Positions 6,751 to 16,248 are shown, numbered from the stretch's first letter. The stretch: 36,498 nt of DNA from an archaeon (GCA_024653905.1 JANLGZ010000036.1:1-36498); one strand, 5' to 3'. A program made the numbers and translations. The notes: generated from the sequence alone by a model not told the origin.

Positions 6751-7008
6751 ATGGATTTGAAAAAACTTCTAAAACCAAATATTGGAAAAATCATATTCAC
6801 CCTTGTCGCATATGGACTCATCAAAGTCTTATTCACAGGCATTGGTGGCATGGTTTGCCCAACAGGAACAATTGCATATTATACAATACTAGGGCACACA
6901 GGAACCTGTCTTGCACAAGGAGAAGCAGTAGTCTACAATATAATTGACAACCTATTTTTGATTGCTGCAACATACCTAATCTCTTGTGGGCTGCTCAAAA
7001 ACAAATGA
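6751..7008 (+). CDS. Small hypothetical membrane protein, two TM segments
   Basis: The 85-residue product is not recognised. It has a short basic N-terminus (MDLKKLLKPNIGK), a hydrophobic segment at about residues 13-33, a loop with two cysteines (GGMVCPTG and HTGTCLAQG) and a second hydrophobic segment at about 60-80. The two loop cysteines could form a disulfide if the loop faces outward. It appears to be a stand-alone leaderless gene between the toxin-antitoxin cassettes and the convergent secFD operon. Confidence 0.6.
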   Translation: MDLKKLLKPNIGKIIFTLVAYGLIKVLFTGIGGMVCPTGTIAYYTILGHTGTCLAQGEAVVYNIIDNLFLIAATYLISCGLLKNK

Positions 7009-7093
7009 GTTCATTTTTTCTTAGAATCCATAGTAGATATGAAAATCTCGCCGAAGAATAGTTCCAGTCACAATGAATTTTTTATAAAAAAAA

Positions 7094-8746
7094 TTAAGCT
7101 TCAGCTGACTGCTTCTTCTTAAGAACATGTTCCGCCAGTATTGAGAATGCTGGTCTTGTGATTAAAACACCGATAAGAACTCCGACAACAATGGTTATTG
7201 CAAAACCCCTTAATTTTCCAAGACCAAAACTGAAAATAATAATCGGAAGCATTGTAACTATTGTGGTTGATGCAGCAGCCATTATTATGAAAAATGCTTT
7301 TTTGGTTCTATTAACAAAGCTTCCGCCTGCAACCAATTCACCCCTCAAAAGTTCATCAGTAATTATAATCTGATGATCAACTCCAGTTCCAACCGCTGCA
7401 AGAATTCCTGCAACAGCTGCTAAATCAAGATTGTATCTTATAAGTGAAGCAAACCCAAGAATCAAAATTATTTCACTTGTGCCTGTAATAAGAATTGGAA
7501 TAACCAAACTGAAATTTCTATATCTAAAAAACACAACAAGTGCAACAATAATCAAACCAATAATACCAATCATTAAAGCACTGTTCAGGAATTCGTTTCC
7601 AAGCAAAGGAGAAATGGTTTCTTTAGAAATACTCTTAATTCCAATAGGCAAAGAACCTGTATCAAGCAGTACTTCCAAAGCTTTTAGTTCATTAGCTGCA
7701 TCTTCGCTTGAAATTGCTGAGCCTGTAATTAATAATTGTGAGAAAATTTTTGCATTTGCAATATTCTCAACTCTTGGTTCAAGATTAGCAATTCCTGGAG
7801 TTAAAGCAATAACCTGTCTAGCGCCTGTAACAGTCCAAATCCACGGAACTGTTTCCTGTTCACTTACCTCAATAATATCATAACCTAATCCAATTAATAT
7901 CTGTCTTTGCTCTGCAGAAACAGAATTATGGACAATAGCAACAGGATTTTCTTCCACTAAATTTTCAAGCTCTGTTAATTGAGCAGAGGTAAAGTTAGTA
8001 TCATTAACAATAAAGTGTTGTAAACCTGCATTAGTTAATAATTCTTCAATTGATGTTCCCTGAGGAATGTTTTCAAAACTATTCCCTGCAATTAATAAAG
8101 CAGTGTCATCTGAAAAAACTCTTTGTGGAATAATTATTACTGAATTTGCAGGTCTATCAATGAAAAAGTAAGTGCTTTCACAATCATAAGAGCCTCCTGT
8201 TTTAACATCAAAAGAAATCTGAGAACATTTATGGAAAGTTTTCCTTGAAAAGTTTTCAGCCGCTTTCTGATTCATTAAAAAAGGTAATTGCCAAGTAAAT
8301 GATTCTTCTCCTTGAGCATTCACCTGCCCAGAATTTACAATACCGTAACCATTAGAAGCGGATTTGTAAATCTGAATAATGTCACTACCCTCAAATAAAA
8401 TTTCTCCATTAATAGTCGATTCAAACTTCCCCTGAGTTCTTAATAATGATTCTAAATGCTCTATTTTTTCAGGATCAGTTTCTGCAATCTGAGCCGAAAC
8501 AAAATCCTCTCCAAGGGAATTAACTTTAGTGTCCTTTAAACCAAAAGCATCTAAACGCTCGCCTATAATTGCTACAATGGTTTCCATTTTATCAGGAGTA
8601 ACTTTTTCATCCAACTGAACTTGGAAAAGTGTTCCGCCTTTAAAATCAATTCCGAATTCAAGGCCGGTTAAACTGATTGAAAGCAATGAAATAAGCACTA
8701 AAGCAATTAGAAGCAATACTCTTGGTTTTGTAATTGCATCTCTCAT
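7094..8746 (-). CDS. secD: Protein-export membrane protein SecD
   Basis: SecD works with SecF next to the SecYEG channel and assists late steps of protein export, using the ion gradient. The 550-residue product starts with a TM segment (about 9-28) and the signature FGIDFKGGT (about 31-39). A large external domain follows, then a C-terminal block of about five TM segments. That block contains LNSALMIGIIGLIIVALVVFFRYR and GVDHQIIITDELLRGE, the family's TM4 region with its conserved acidic residue. Its ATG overlaps the secF stop (ATGA), so secF and secD are one operon in the archaeal order. It ends in a Lys-rich tail. Confidence 0.94.
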   Translation of the reverse strand: MRDAITKPRVLLLIALVLISLLSISLTGLEFGIDFKGGTLFQVQLDEKVTPDKMETIVAIIGERLDAFGLKDTKVNSLGEDFVSAQIAETDPEKIEHLESLLRTQGKFESTINGEILFEGSDIIQIYKSASNGYGIVNSGQVNAQGEESFTWQLPFLMNQKAAENFSRKTFHKCSQISFDVKTGGSYDCESTYFFIDRPANSVIIIPQRVFSDDTALLIAGNSFENIPQGTSIEELLTNAGLQHFIVNDTNFTSAQLTELENLVEENPVAIVHNSVSAEQRQILIGLGYDIIEVSEQETVPWIWTVTGARQVIALTPGIANLEPRVENIANAKIFSQLLITGSAISSEDAANELKALEVLLDTGSLPIGIKSISKETISPLLGNEFLNSALMIGIIGLIIVALVVFFRYRNFSLVIPILITGTSEIILILGFASLIRYNLDLAAVAGILAAVGTGVDHQIIITDELLRGELVAGGSFVNRTKKAFFIIMAAASTTIVTMLPIIIFSFGLGKLRGFAITIVVGVLIGVLITRPAFSILAEHVLKKKQSAEA

Positions 8747-9804
8747 TTTGAACCCTCTTTTTTCTCAACATACCAAAGAAGTATTGGAGCATTCATTAAC
8801 CATGTTGAAAGAATATCAGCAAACAAACCAAACAACAAAACAGCAGAGATTTCATAAATAACCTGAATCTGGCCGAAGTATGAAAGTACAATCATTGAGG
8901 TTAAAGCTGCTAGTGTTGTAAAAGTCATTGTTAAACCGGTTATCATTGATTCATGAGCTCTTTCTCTTGCAGAACCTTCTCTTCTTTTCAGTAACCTTGT
9001 TGTTAACATTAAGTCTGTGTCAACACTGTAACCAATCAGCATTAATAGCGCTGGAATTGTTGCAAGTGAAAGCGGAATTTCAAACAAAGCCATTAAAGCT
9101 AAGGCTCCTGCAACGTCAAACAAAACAGCAAATACAATTGCTGCTGATGGAACAACTTCTCTGAAGAAAATGAAAATCACGATTATTACTAAAAGTAAAC
9201 CAACTAATGCAACAGTTATACCTGTACTGAAAAAGTTTTCTCCGAGTGATGGGCCTATTTCTCTTTTTTGGAATTTTAAATCTCCTTTAAGATGATAAGT
9301 TTGTGAAATTGTATCCTGTAAATCCTTATTGAATGTTTCCTCTGCTTTTGTTAAAGCTTTATCAGCAACACTGATTGTTTGCTGTGCATTAAGAGCGGAA
9401 GTATTTTCAACTTCAGTAAATTTTTGTGAATAAACAATCGATTCTAATGCAAACTGCTTTGCACTTTCCGGATTTGATTCCAGAGAATCTTTAGCCTGAT
9501 TCAAAAGGTTTTGTGCCGCAACAATATCAGCATTTTCTGAAAATTGTAAAAATAACCCGAAACTATTAGGGCTTGAAACAGAACCAACCTGCAATTCATC
9601 AAGAGAATACTTTTCCTCCAAAATTGGGATTAAAAGATTAGGGTCAAGCTCAGAATCAGCCCTTACTATAATACTAGTGCCTCCTTTGAGGTCTATGCCC
9701 TGTGGTACGCCTGGAGTAATAAAAATTAAGAACAAAAATACAATGAAAAGTACTGCTGGAATCAGCAAATACCTTTTATAGTCTCCCAAATACAAATTGT
9801 TCAT
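8743..9804 (-). CDS. secF: Protein-export membrane protein SecF
   Basis: The 353-residue product has an N-terminal TM segment (about 12-30), the signature QGIDLKGGTSI (about 35-45), and a C-terminal five-TM block with FREVVPSAAIVFAVLFDVAGALALMALF and LLMLIGYSVDTDLMLTTRLLKRR, typical of SecF. Between the first TM and the channel-like block lies an Ala/Gln/Glu-rich stretch (about 105-170), predicted helical, which makes the external domain longer than I expect for archaeal SecF. Only 31 bases separate its start from the divergent GTPase gene; a CTTATAATC element there (minus strand) would give a leaderless transcript. Confidence 0.93.
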   Translation of the reverse strand: MNNLYLGDYKRYLLIPAVLFIVFLFLIFITPGVPQGIDLKGGTSIIVRADSELDPNLLIPILEEKYSLDELQVGSVSSPNSFGLFLQFSENADIVAAQNLLNQAKDSLESNPESAKQFALESIVYSQKFTEVENTSALNAQQTISVADKALTKAEETFNKDLQDTISQTYHLKGDLKFQKREIGPSLGENFFSTGITVALVGLLLVIIVIFIFFREVVPSAAIVFAVLFDVAGALALMALFEIPLSLATIPALLMLIGYSVDTDLMLTTRLLKRREGSARERAHESMITGLTMTFTTLAALTSMIVLSYFGQIQVIYEISAVLLFGLFADILSTWLMNAPILLWYVEKKEGSK

Positions 9805-9835
9805 AATAAAAAACCATTAAACAGATGATTATAAG

Positions 9836-10891
9836 ATGAAAAAAGCCAGAAAACCTTTAAATAGCCATGGTTCAGAACTAAAAAATTACTTTCCGAGTTC
9901 TAAAGAAATAATGGAGCTTGCTTATGGTAAGCTTCGAAAAGTTGATGTGGGCAAAAAATACAGAGATCCTCTTTACAAAAGAAAAAAGCTGAACAGTGAA
10001 AAACTAAAAGCATTCGGGAATTTTTTACAAAAAAAGCTTTTTGAACTCGGGCAATTGTTTCCCAATATTGATGAAATGAATCCTTTCTTCAGAGATTTGC
10101 TTGGAGCCTTGGTTAATATTGATAAATTAAAAATGGCACTGGGAAAAATTAATGCTTCTTCTAAAGTACTGAAAAAAATCAGATTTGAATACGGTGAAAA
10201 AATTTATTCAAGCAAAACTCCGGATGCAGCTAATAAACATTTGAAATCATTTGAAGGAAGAGCAGGGTCTGTAATAAAAAAATTGAATTCAACACTTAAA
10301 ACCCTAAAAGAATATTCCAAATTATTGAAAGAAGTTCCAACAATCGATTTTAACCTTTTCACCATGGTTCTTGCTGGTTTTCCGAATGTTGGAAAAACAA
10401 CTCTTTTGAAAAGGCTGACAAAAGCTAAAGCAAAAATTTCTTCTTACCAATTCACAACAAAGCAAATTAATGTGGGTTATTTTGAATTAAAATACAGAAA
10501 AGTTCAGGTGCTTGATACTCCGGGATTACTGGATAGGTCTGAATTAAATGATATTGAAAAAAAAGCTTTAGCAGCAGTAAAGCATTTAGCATCAGTTATT
10601 GTTTTTGTAATAGATCCTACAATGAACTGCGGTTTTACACAAAAAGAACAGTTTGATTTACTAGCACATATGAAAAAAGAATTCAAAGGAACAACAATAA
10701 TTGGAGTTATTAACAAAGCAGATTTGGCAACTGAAGAAGAGCTTAATTCTGCTAAGGAAAAATTAAAAGATTTTGTTCTTGAAGGAGAAAAAGAAAACGG
10801 AAATAATTTACGAGAAGCCCTGATTAAAGAAATGGGACCAATGGTTTATCCTGCTACTGGAAAATATCTTACTCCGCCAAAAAAAAGCTAA
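9836..10891 (+). CDS. NOG1/OBG-type GTPase
   Basis: The 351-residue product is a translation-factor-class GTPase of the NOG1 branch, whose eukaryotic members act in 60S ribosomal subunit assembly. The N-terminal 170 residues form a helical NOG1-type domain (SSKEIMELAYGKLRKV and NPFFRDLLGALVNIDKLKMALGKI). The G domain follows: G1 AGFPNVGKTTLLKRLT (about 181-196), a switch region with TTKQINVGYF, G3 DTPGLLD (about 225-231) and G4 NKAD (about 294-297). ATG 9836 keeps the whole conserved N-terminal domain. A TTTAAATAG box inside the gene (9856-9863) could alternatively drive a shorter product from ATG 9911. Confidence 0.88.
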   Translation: MKKARKPLNSHGSELKNYFPSSKEIMELAYGKLRKVDVGKKYRDPLYKRKKLNSEKLKAFGNFLQKKLFELGQLFPNIDEMNPFFRDLLGALVNIDKLKMALGKINASSKVLKKIRFEYGEKIYSSKTPDAANKHLKSFEGRAGSVIKKLNSTLKTLKEYSKLLKEVPTIDFNLFTMVLAGFPNVGKTTLLKRLTKAKAKISSYQFTTKQINVGYFELKYRKVQVLDTPGLLDRSELNDIEKKALAAVKHLASVIVFVIDPTMNCGFTQKEQFDLLAHMKKEFKGTTIIGVINKADLATEEELNSAKEKLKDFVLEGEKENGNNLREALIKEMGPMVYPATGKYLTPPKKS

Positions 10892-10921
10892 GAGTTGCTA
10901 CATAATTATTTCTTTCCCAAG

Positions 10922-10931
10922 TTTTATATAA
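10922..10931 (+). promoter_or_regulatory. TATA box for the UPF0147-polD operon
   Basis: TTTTATATAA predicts transcription from about 10950, giving a leader of roughly 70 bases before the UPF0147 start. The leader contains a 14-codon open frame (10988-11032) that begins after GGTGGT and ends just past the downstream start codon. Confidence 0.55.
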
Positions 10932-11024
10932 AGAATTGATTACAATTTATTCAAGCGCTTTTAATTGGGCGTGGTTCAGGTGGTAAGATGGATGCTTACA
11001 AGCTAATTGTGAAAGGTGAGAACC

Positions 11025-11300
11025 TTGGATGACGAAATAAAACAGCAGGTAGAATATACTGTTGAATTAATGGAAGCTATTATAGAAGACAATTCTGTTC
11101 CAAGGAATATCAGAAAAACCATTGATGACGCAAGACAAAAAATAACCTCAAAGGAAGATACTTTGAGCGTGAATTTAAGCAATGCGATTTACTTAATGGG
11201 AGACATCAGCAATGACATAAACATGCCCTCGCATACTAGAACCGAAATCTGGACCATAATCTCTGAATTGGAAGCCATACGGGAAAAGTACAAGGGATAA
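11025..11300 (+). CDS. UPF0147 family protein
   Basis: This is a small conserved archaeal helical protein of about 91 residues with unknown function. The pattern IKQQVEYTVELMEAIIEDNSVPRNIRKTIDDARQKI...AIYLMGDISNDINMPSHTRTEIWTIISELEAIR is characteristic, especially IIEDN.VPRNIR and ISNDINMP.HTRT.IW. I choose TTG 11025, seven bases after GGTGA (11015-11019); the in-frame GTG at 11016 is part of that RBS. It lies one base before the polD small subunit gene, so it is co-transcribed with polymerase D, an association worth noting for a protein of unknown role. Confidence 0.88.
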   Translation: MDDEIKQQVEYTVELMEAIIEDNSVPRNIRKTIDDARQKITSKEDTLSVNLSNAIYLMGDISNDINMPSHTRTEIWTIISELEAIREKYKG

Positions 11301-11301
11301 C

Positions 11302-12819
11302 GTGGAAACTCAAGTTGATGAAAAGAAAAAGAAAATAGTTGACTTTTGTAATGATAAACATCAGTTTATTGACAAGAAATCAGTTGATTTACTTGAAAAA
11401 GAAGAAAACTGGGAAGAAATTCTTAATGAAATCAAAGACCAAATGATTTCTGCTGAAAAAGTAAAAAGCATGATTGCTAACCGTGAATCAAAACTAAGCA
11501 ATGTTAAACGCGAAACAATAGTAAAAAAATCCGGTTTCAAAGCAATTGCAAAAGAAGTTGATCCTGATTTCAGAATAATGACCGAATATGAGGTTACTGG
11601 CCAGAGCAAAAGTGAAGGTAAAGTAAAAGATTTTCTGAATTATTTTTCTGATAAATATGCCTTCCTTAGTGGTTTGCTGAAAAAAAGAGTCGGCTTTAAC
11701 CCAAAACCTTTGAATAAATTAAAAACTGCGGCAAAGTATGAAGAAGTTGATCTTATTGGAATGGTTGTGAGAAAATGGGTAAGTAAAAAAGAAAATCTTA
11801 CTATTGAAATTGACAGCCCTGAAGGAAGGTGCATTGCAATTGTTTCTAAAGATGACGCTGAAATAAACAGAGAAGCAGGAAAAATTTTGATTGATGATGT
11901 TATTGGAATTAAGGGGAAAAAGTTTGCTGACGAGGTTGTTATTGTTCAGGGTTTTTTGTGGCCTGATTTAATGCAGAGAACTCCAAAAACTGCTGAACGA
12001 GATTTGAGCGTGATGCTGATTTCAGATATGCATATTGGAAGCAAACTTTTCATGGAAAAAGAATTCAACAAATTTTTATCATGGATTAATGGAAATGCTA
12101 ATACTGAAAAGGAACTTGAAAGAATTGGGAAAATAAAATATTTAGTTGTTGCAGGGGATAATGTTGATGGAGTTGGAGTTTATCCTTCGCAGTTTGATGA
12201 ACTTGCAATTAAAGATATTTATGGTCAGTACAATAAGTTTACTGAATTAATAAGGCAGATTCCTGAACACATTGAAATTTTTATCTGCCCAGGGCAACAT
12301 GATGCTGTGAGAAGAGCTGATCCACAACCGGCTATTCCAAGGGAATATGTGAAAGAATTATATGATTCTAAAAATGTTCATTTTGTCGGAAGCCCAAGCT
12401 GGGTCGAAATGGAAGGATTGAAAGCAATGATTTATCACGGGGCATCGCACCATGACATGTATTCTGCAATGAGTGGTTTGGATGCAAAAAAACCAGAAAT
12501 GGCAATGATAGAGCTTTTGAGGAGAAGGGATTTATCAACGGGTTTTGGGCAGATTCAGCCTTATGTTCCGGAAAAATTTGATTACATGCTAATACGCGAA
12601 GAACCTGATTTTTATTTTGCGGGAGATATGCACCACAAGGGTTATGCTCAATACAGGGGCTGTTTGAATGTTAATGCGGGCTGCTGGCAATTAAGAACTG
12701 ATTATCAGGTTAAAGAAGGTCATGTGCCAACTCCTGGAATTGCTATTGATATTAATCTAAAAACAAGAAAAATAACTGAAAATAATTTTTATGGTGGGGA
12801 AGATGGAAATATTAGCTGA
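11302..12819 (+). CDS. polB: DNA polymerase D small subunit (DP1, exonuclease)
   Basis: DP1 is the 3'-5' proofreading exonuclease subunit of the archaeal replicative polymerase PolD. The 505-residue product has a helical N-terminus, an OB-like domain (about 150-220) and a calcineurin-like phosphoesterase domain. Metal-binding motifs are visible: DMHIGS (about 242-247), GDNVDG (about 285-290), PGQHDAVRR (about 330-338), YHGAS (about 379-383) and DMHHKGYAQYRG near 442. The third motif has Gln where calcineurin-like enzymes usually have Asn (GNHD). The start is GTG 11302, one base after the UPF0147 stop. It overlaps the DP2 gene by 17 bases. Confidence 0.95.
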   Translation: METQVDEKKKKIVDFCNDKHQFIDKKSVDLLEKEENWEEILNEIKDQMISAEKVKSMIANRESKLSNVKRETIVKKSGFKAIAKEVDPDFRIMTEYEVTGQSKSEGKVKDFLNYFSDKYAFLSGLLKKRVGFNPKPLNKLKTAAKYEEVDLIGMVVRKWVSKKENLTIEIDSPEGRCIAIVSKDDAEINREAGKILIDDVIGIKGKKFADEVVIVQGFLWPDLMQRTPKTAERDLSVMLISDMHIGSKLFMEKEFNKFLSWINGNANTEKELERIGKIKYLVVAGDNVDGVGVYPSQFDELAIKDIYGQYNKFTELIRQIPEHIEIFICPGQHDAVRRADPQPAIPREYVKELYDSKNVHFVGSPSWVEMEGLKAMIYHGASHHDMYSAMSGLDAKKPEMAMIELLRRRDLSTGFGQIQPYVPEKFDYMLIREEPDFYFAGDMHHKGYAQYRGCLNVNAGCWQLRTDYQVKEGHVPTPGIAIDINLKTRKITENNFYGGEDGNIS

Positions 12820-15800
12820 TCCTGCAACCAAAAAATATTTCAAACTGCTAAAAGAAAAAGCAGATGCGCAATATGAAATAGCTTCAAAAGCTAAAGCAAA
12901 AGGAAAAGATGTGAGTTTAGAAGTAGAGTGTCCACCAACATTGGATTTGGCTGATAGAACAGAACAAATTATTGGCCCAAAAGGGGTTGCTAAAAGATAT
13001 AGAGAACTTTATGATGAAAATAAGCGGGACAGGAATAAAACAATTTTTCAATTATTCAAAGAAATCATTCAAGGAGATTTGGGGAATATTCCTGATGATG
13101 AAAAAAGATTAGAACAAGCTGTAAAAACTGCGCTGGTTCTTGTAACAGAGGGGGTTGTTGTTGCTCCGTTAGATGGTGTGCCGAAAATAAAAATAAGCAA
13201 AAATAGTGATGGTTCAAAATATGTTGATATTTATTTTGCAGGCCCTATAAGAGCTGCGGGCGGAACAGCAACTGTGTTCCCTTTGATTTTGGGGGATTAT
13301 GCAAGGCAATTAATGAATCTTGATGTTTACAAACCAACCAATGATGAAATTGAAAGGTATGTTGAGGAAATTAATCTTTATGATGAAATAATTACAAGGC
13401 AATACAAACTGAAGGATGATGATGTTAGAAAAATCATCAGGGGCTGTACTGTTTGTGTGAATGGAGAACCAACGGAGGACCGAGAAGTAACTGCACATAA
13501 AGATTTGGAGAGAATTCCTACAAATAAAGTAAGGGGCGGAATGTGTCTTGTTATTTCTGAGGGGGTTGGTTTGAAGGCAATGAAAATAATGAGCCTTGCA
13601 AAATTATTAGGCCTTAATTGGAACTGGCTGGAAGACATAATAAAAATTGGCAAAGGCACAGGAAAAGACAAGGAAATAAAACCGAATTTTAATTACTTGG
13701 GAAGAATTGCAGCAGGAAGACCTATTTTTTCTTATCCCTCAAGGTACGGTGGTTTCAGGCTTAGGTATGGCAGGGCAAGAAACACATGCATAATGGCTAA
13801 GGGCACTCATCCTGCCACAATGCATGTGCTGGATGGGTTTATTGCGGTTGGAACCCAAACTAAAGTTGAGAGACCTGGTAAAAGTGCAGAAATGTTTCCA
13901 GTGGATACAATAGAGGGCCCGATAGTTCTTTTGAAAAGCGGAGAAGTGAGAAAATTTACTTCTTCAAAAGAAGCTGAAGAAATGAATCATCAGGTAAAAG
14001 AAATTCTTTTTATCGGAGATATTTTAATTGCTTTAGGAGATTTCAGAAAAACTGCACATCCTTTGATTCCTGTTGGTTATTGTGAGGAATGGTGGAAACT
14101 TGAACTTAAAAAATATGCTGAAGGAAACACTAATTTTGATATTGAAACAATGGTGAAAAATCCTGAACTTGTGGAACAAAACACAGCAATAGAACTCTCA
14201 CTTCAATTAGGTGTTCCTCTGCATCCAAAATACCTGCATTATTATACTGCATTAACCCCTGAGGAAACAGTTGTTCTTGTAGAAAAAGTCAGGAAAGCTG
14301 AAAAGAATTTTGCAGGAGATGAAATGGATGAATTGTTGTTTGAAAAAAACAGTGAAACAAAATTAATGCTTGAAAAAATCGGTCTGCCCCATAAAATTGA
14401 TGAGGATAAAATTGTTGTTGAAAAAGAATTTGCTTATTCTTTTTTCAAAACTTTTGGAGGCGCAAGCAGTGAAAAACCAGATTCTTCAAAAACAGTATGC
14501 AAAATACTTACAAGAATTTCAGGAATGAAAATACGAGACAAAGGCGGAAGCTTTATTGGAGTAAGAATGGGACGACCAGAAGCGGCTAGGCCTAGAAAAA
14601 TGATCGGAGACCCAATGACTTTGTTTCCAATAGGAACTTATGGAGGCGCCACAAGATCAATAAATAAAGCAATGGAAAATCCTGTTCTTGAAGGAGAAAT
14701 TGCATATTTTCTTAACCCCAAAACAAAAGAAATTGAAGAACAGCAATATTCTCTGGAAACTGGTGAAAGAAATGAATTTGTGCGAAAATGTTCAAAGTGC
14801 GGTTTATTTGGCCAAAATGAAACCTGTGAGAAGTGTTTTTCACAAACAACTGCTTTTGAAAAAAGAAAATTTAATTTGAACAAAATGATTATACAAGCCG
14901 CAAAAAACCTGAGAGTTACAATGCCTCCACTTGTGAAAGGAGTAAAAGGATTAATTAATGCAGATAAAATTCCAGAACCGCTTGAAAAAGGAATTCTTAG
15001 AGCAAGACATGATTTGCATATTTTTAGAGATGCAACAATTAGGTTTGAATTATTGAATGCACCAATAACTCATTTTAAACCTAAAGAAATTAATCTGAGT
15101 ATTGAAAAAGCAAAGGAACTTGGGTATGAATTAGATTTTGAAGGAAGAGAACTTGTAAGTGAGGATCAAATTTGTGAAATCTTTCCGCAGGATATGATTG
15201 TGAATGAGGACGCAGGAAACTTTTACATAAGAGTTTGCAGATTTATTGATGAGGAATTGGAAAGATTTTATGGAATGGAAAAACACTATAATTTCACTTC
15301 AAAAGAAGATCTTGTGGGAGAATTATTTTTGGGTTTGGCTCCACACACTTCAGCCGGGGTTGTGGGAAGAATTATTGGTTATACAAAAGCAAAACTGAAT
15401 TTTGCACATCCTTATTTTCACTTAGCCAAAAGAAGAAATGCTGACGGAGATCAGGATTCAATAATGCTTCTGATGGATGCTCTTTTGAATTTTTCAAAAA
15501 GTTATCTGCCATCATCAAGAGGAGGAAGAATGGATGCACCATTAGTTTTTACAATAGTTATTAATCCTTCAGAGATTGATGATGAGGTTTATGATGTTGA
15601 AACCTGCAGAGAATACCCTCTTGAACTTTATGAAAAAGCAGCTTTGATTTCAGATCCCGATCTTGATTCTATTCCTATAATTAAAAATAAAATAGGAAAA
15701 AATACACAATACTCAGGTTTTGGCTTTACTCATGATACTTCTATTTTTGATGAAGGGCCAAAAGAATCAACCTATGTAACCCTGAAATCAATGGAAGACA

Positions 15801-16189
15801 AAATGGAAGCACAGGCAAAAGTACAGAACAAAATAAGAGCACTTGATAAAAAAGATGCTTTAGAAAGAGTTCTTGCATCACACTTTCTGCCAGATATTAT
15901 TGGAAATACAAGATCATTTTCAAGACAGGAGTTTAGGTGCACTAAATGCAACACCAAATACAGAAGAGTTCCTCTTGTTGGAAAGTGCACATCTTGCGGA
16001 GAAGACAAATTAATACTTACAATTGCACAAGGTTCTGTTAGAAAATACTTAGATATTGCAAAGAAACTAATCAAAAATCACGGGCTGAGCAGTTACTTGA
16101 GCCAGAGGATTGAATTAATAGAAAAAGAAATAGATTCTGTTTTTACTAATGATAAAGTACAGCAAAAAAGTTTGTCGGAGTATATGTGA
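12803..16189 (+). CDS. polC: DNA polymerase D large subunit (DP2, catalytic)
   Basis: DP2 is the polymerising subunit of PolD, with a two-barrel RNA-polymerase-like active site. The 1128-residue product is full length. It shows FAGPIRAAGGTA near 140-160, a zinc knuckle CSKCGLFGQNETCEKC (about 663-678), the active-site region NADGDQDSIMLLMDALLNF (about 879-897) with SSRGGRMDAPLV after it, and a C-terminal zinc module CTKC...CTSC (about 1046-1064). The last residues, QKSLSEYM, fit a PCNA-interacting PIP box. No intein interrupts it, although DP2 genes often carry one. The start ATG 12803 follows GGTGGGG within the end of DP1. Confidence 0.96.
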   Translation: MEILADPATKKYFKLLKEKADAQYEIASKAKAKGKDVSLEVECPPTLDLADRTEQIIGPKGVAKRYRELYDENKRDRNKTIFQLFKEIIQGDLGNIPDDEKRLEQAVKTALVLVTEGVVVAPLDGVPKIKISKNSDGSKYVDIYFAGPIRAAGGTATVFPLILGDYARQLMNLDVYKPTNDEIERYVEEINLYDEIITRQYKLKDDDVRKIIRGCTVCVNGEPTEDREVTAHKDLERIPTNKVRGGMCLVISEGVGLKAMKIMSLAKLLGLNWNWLEDIIKIGKGTGKDKEIKPNFNYLGRIAAGRPIFSYPSRYGGFRLRYGRARNTCIMAKGTHPATMHVLDGFIAVGTQTKVERPGKSAEMFPVDTIEGPIVLLKSGEVRKFTSSKEAEEMNHQVKEILFIGDILIALGDFRKTAHPLIPVGYCEEWWKLELKKYAEGNTNFDIETMVKNPELVEQNTAIELSLQLGVPLHPKYLHYYTALTPEETVVLVEKVRKAEKNFAGDEMDELLFEKNSETKLMLEKIGLPHKIDEDKIVVEKEFAYSFFKTFGGASSEKPDSSKTVCKILTRISGMKIRDKGGSFIGVRMGRPEAARPRKMIGDPMTLFPIGTYGGATRSINKAMENPVLEGEIAYFLNPKTKEIEEQQYSLETGERNEFVRKCSKCGLFGQNETCEKCFSQTTAFEKRKFNLNKMIIQAAKNLRVTMPPLVKGVKGLINADKIPEPLEKGILRARHDLHIFRDATIRFELLNAPITHFKPKEINLSIEKAKELGYELDFEGRELVSEDQICEIFPQDMIVNEDAGNFYIRVCRFIDEELERFYGMEKHYNFTSKEDLVGELFLGLAPHTSAGVVGRIIGYTKAKLNFAHPYFHLAKRRNADGDQDSIMLLMDALLNFSKSYLPSSRGGRMDAPLVFTIVINPSEIDDEVYDVETCREYPLELYEKAALISDPDLDSIPIIKNKIGKNTQYSGFGFTHDTSIFDEGPKESTYVTLKSMEDKMEAQAKVQNKIRALDKKDALERVLASHFLPDIIGNTRSFSRQEFRCTKCNTKYRRVPLVGKCTSCGEDKLILTIAQGSVRKYLDIAKKLIKNHGLSSYLSQRIELIEKEIDSVFTNDKVQQKSLSEYM

Positions 16190-16248
16190 AGAAACATATT
16201 CAGCCGGTTTATCTTTGAGCATAAAAAAATCGTTTATGCGTTGAATCA

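Noticed and set aside
7158-7883. Plus-strand open frames across secD
   Set aside because: They are mirror frames of the secD gene, with hydrophobic composition copied from its membrane segments and no RBS.
10967-11005. tRNA-Val-like stretch (GGGCGTGGTTCAGGTGGTAAGA and CTTACAAG)
   Set aside because: It resembles the 5' half of a tRNA, but there is no anticodon stem, no T-arm and no closing acceptor strand. It is read as an mRNA leader.
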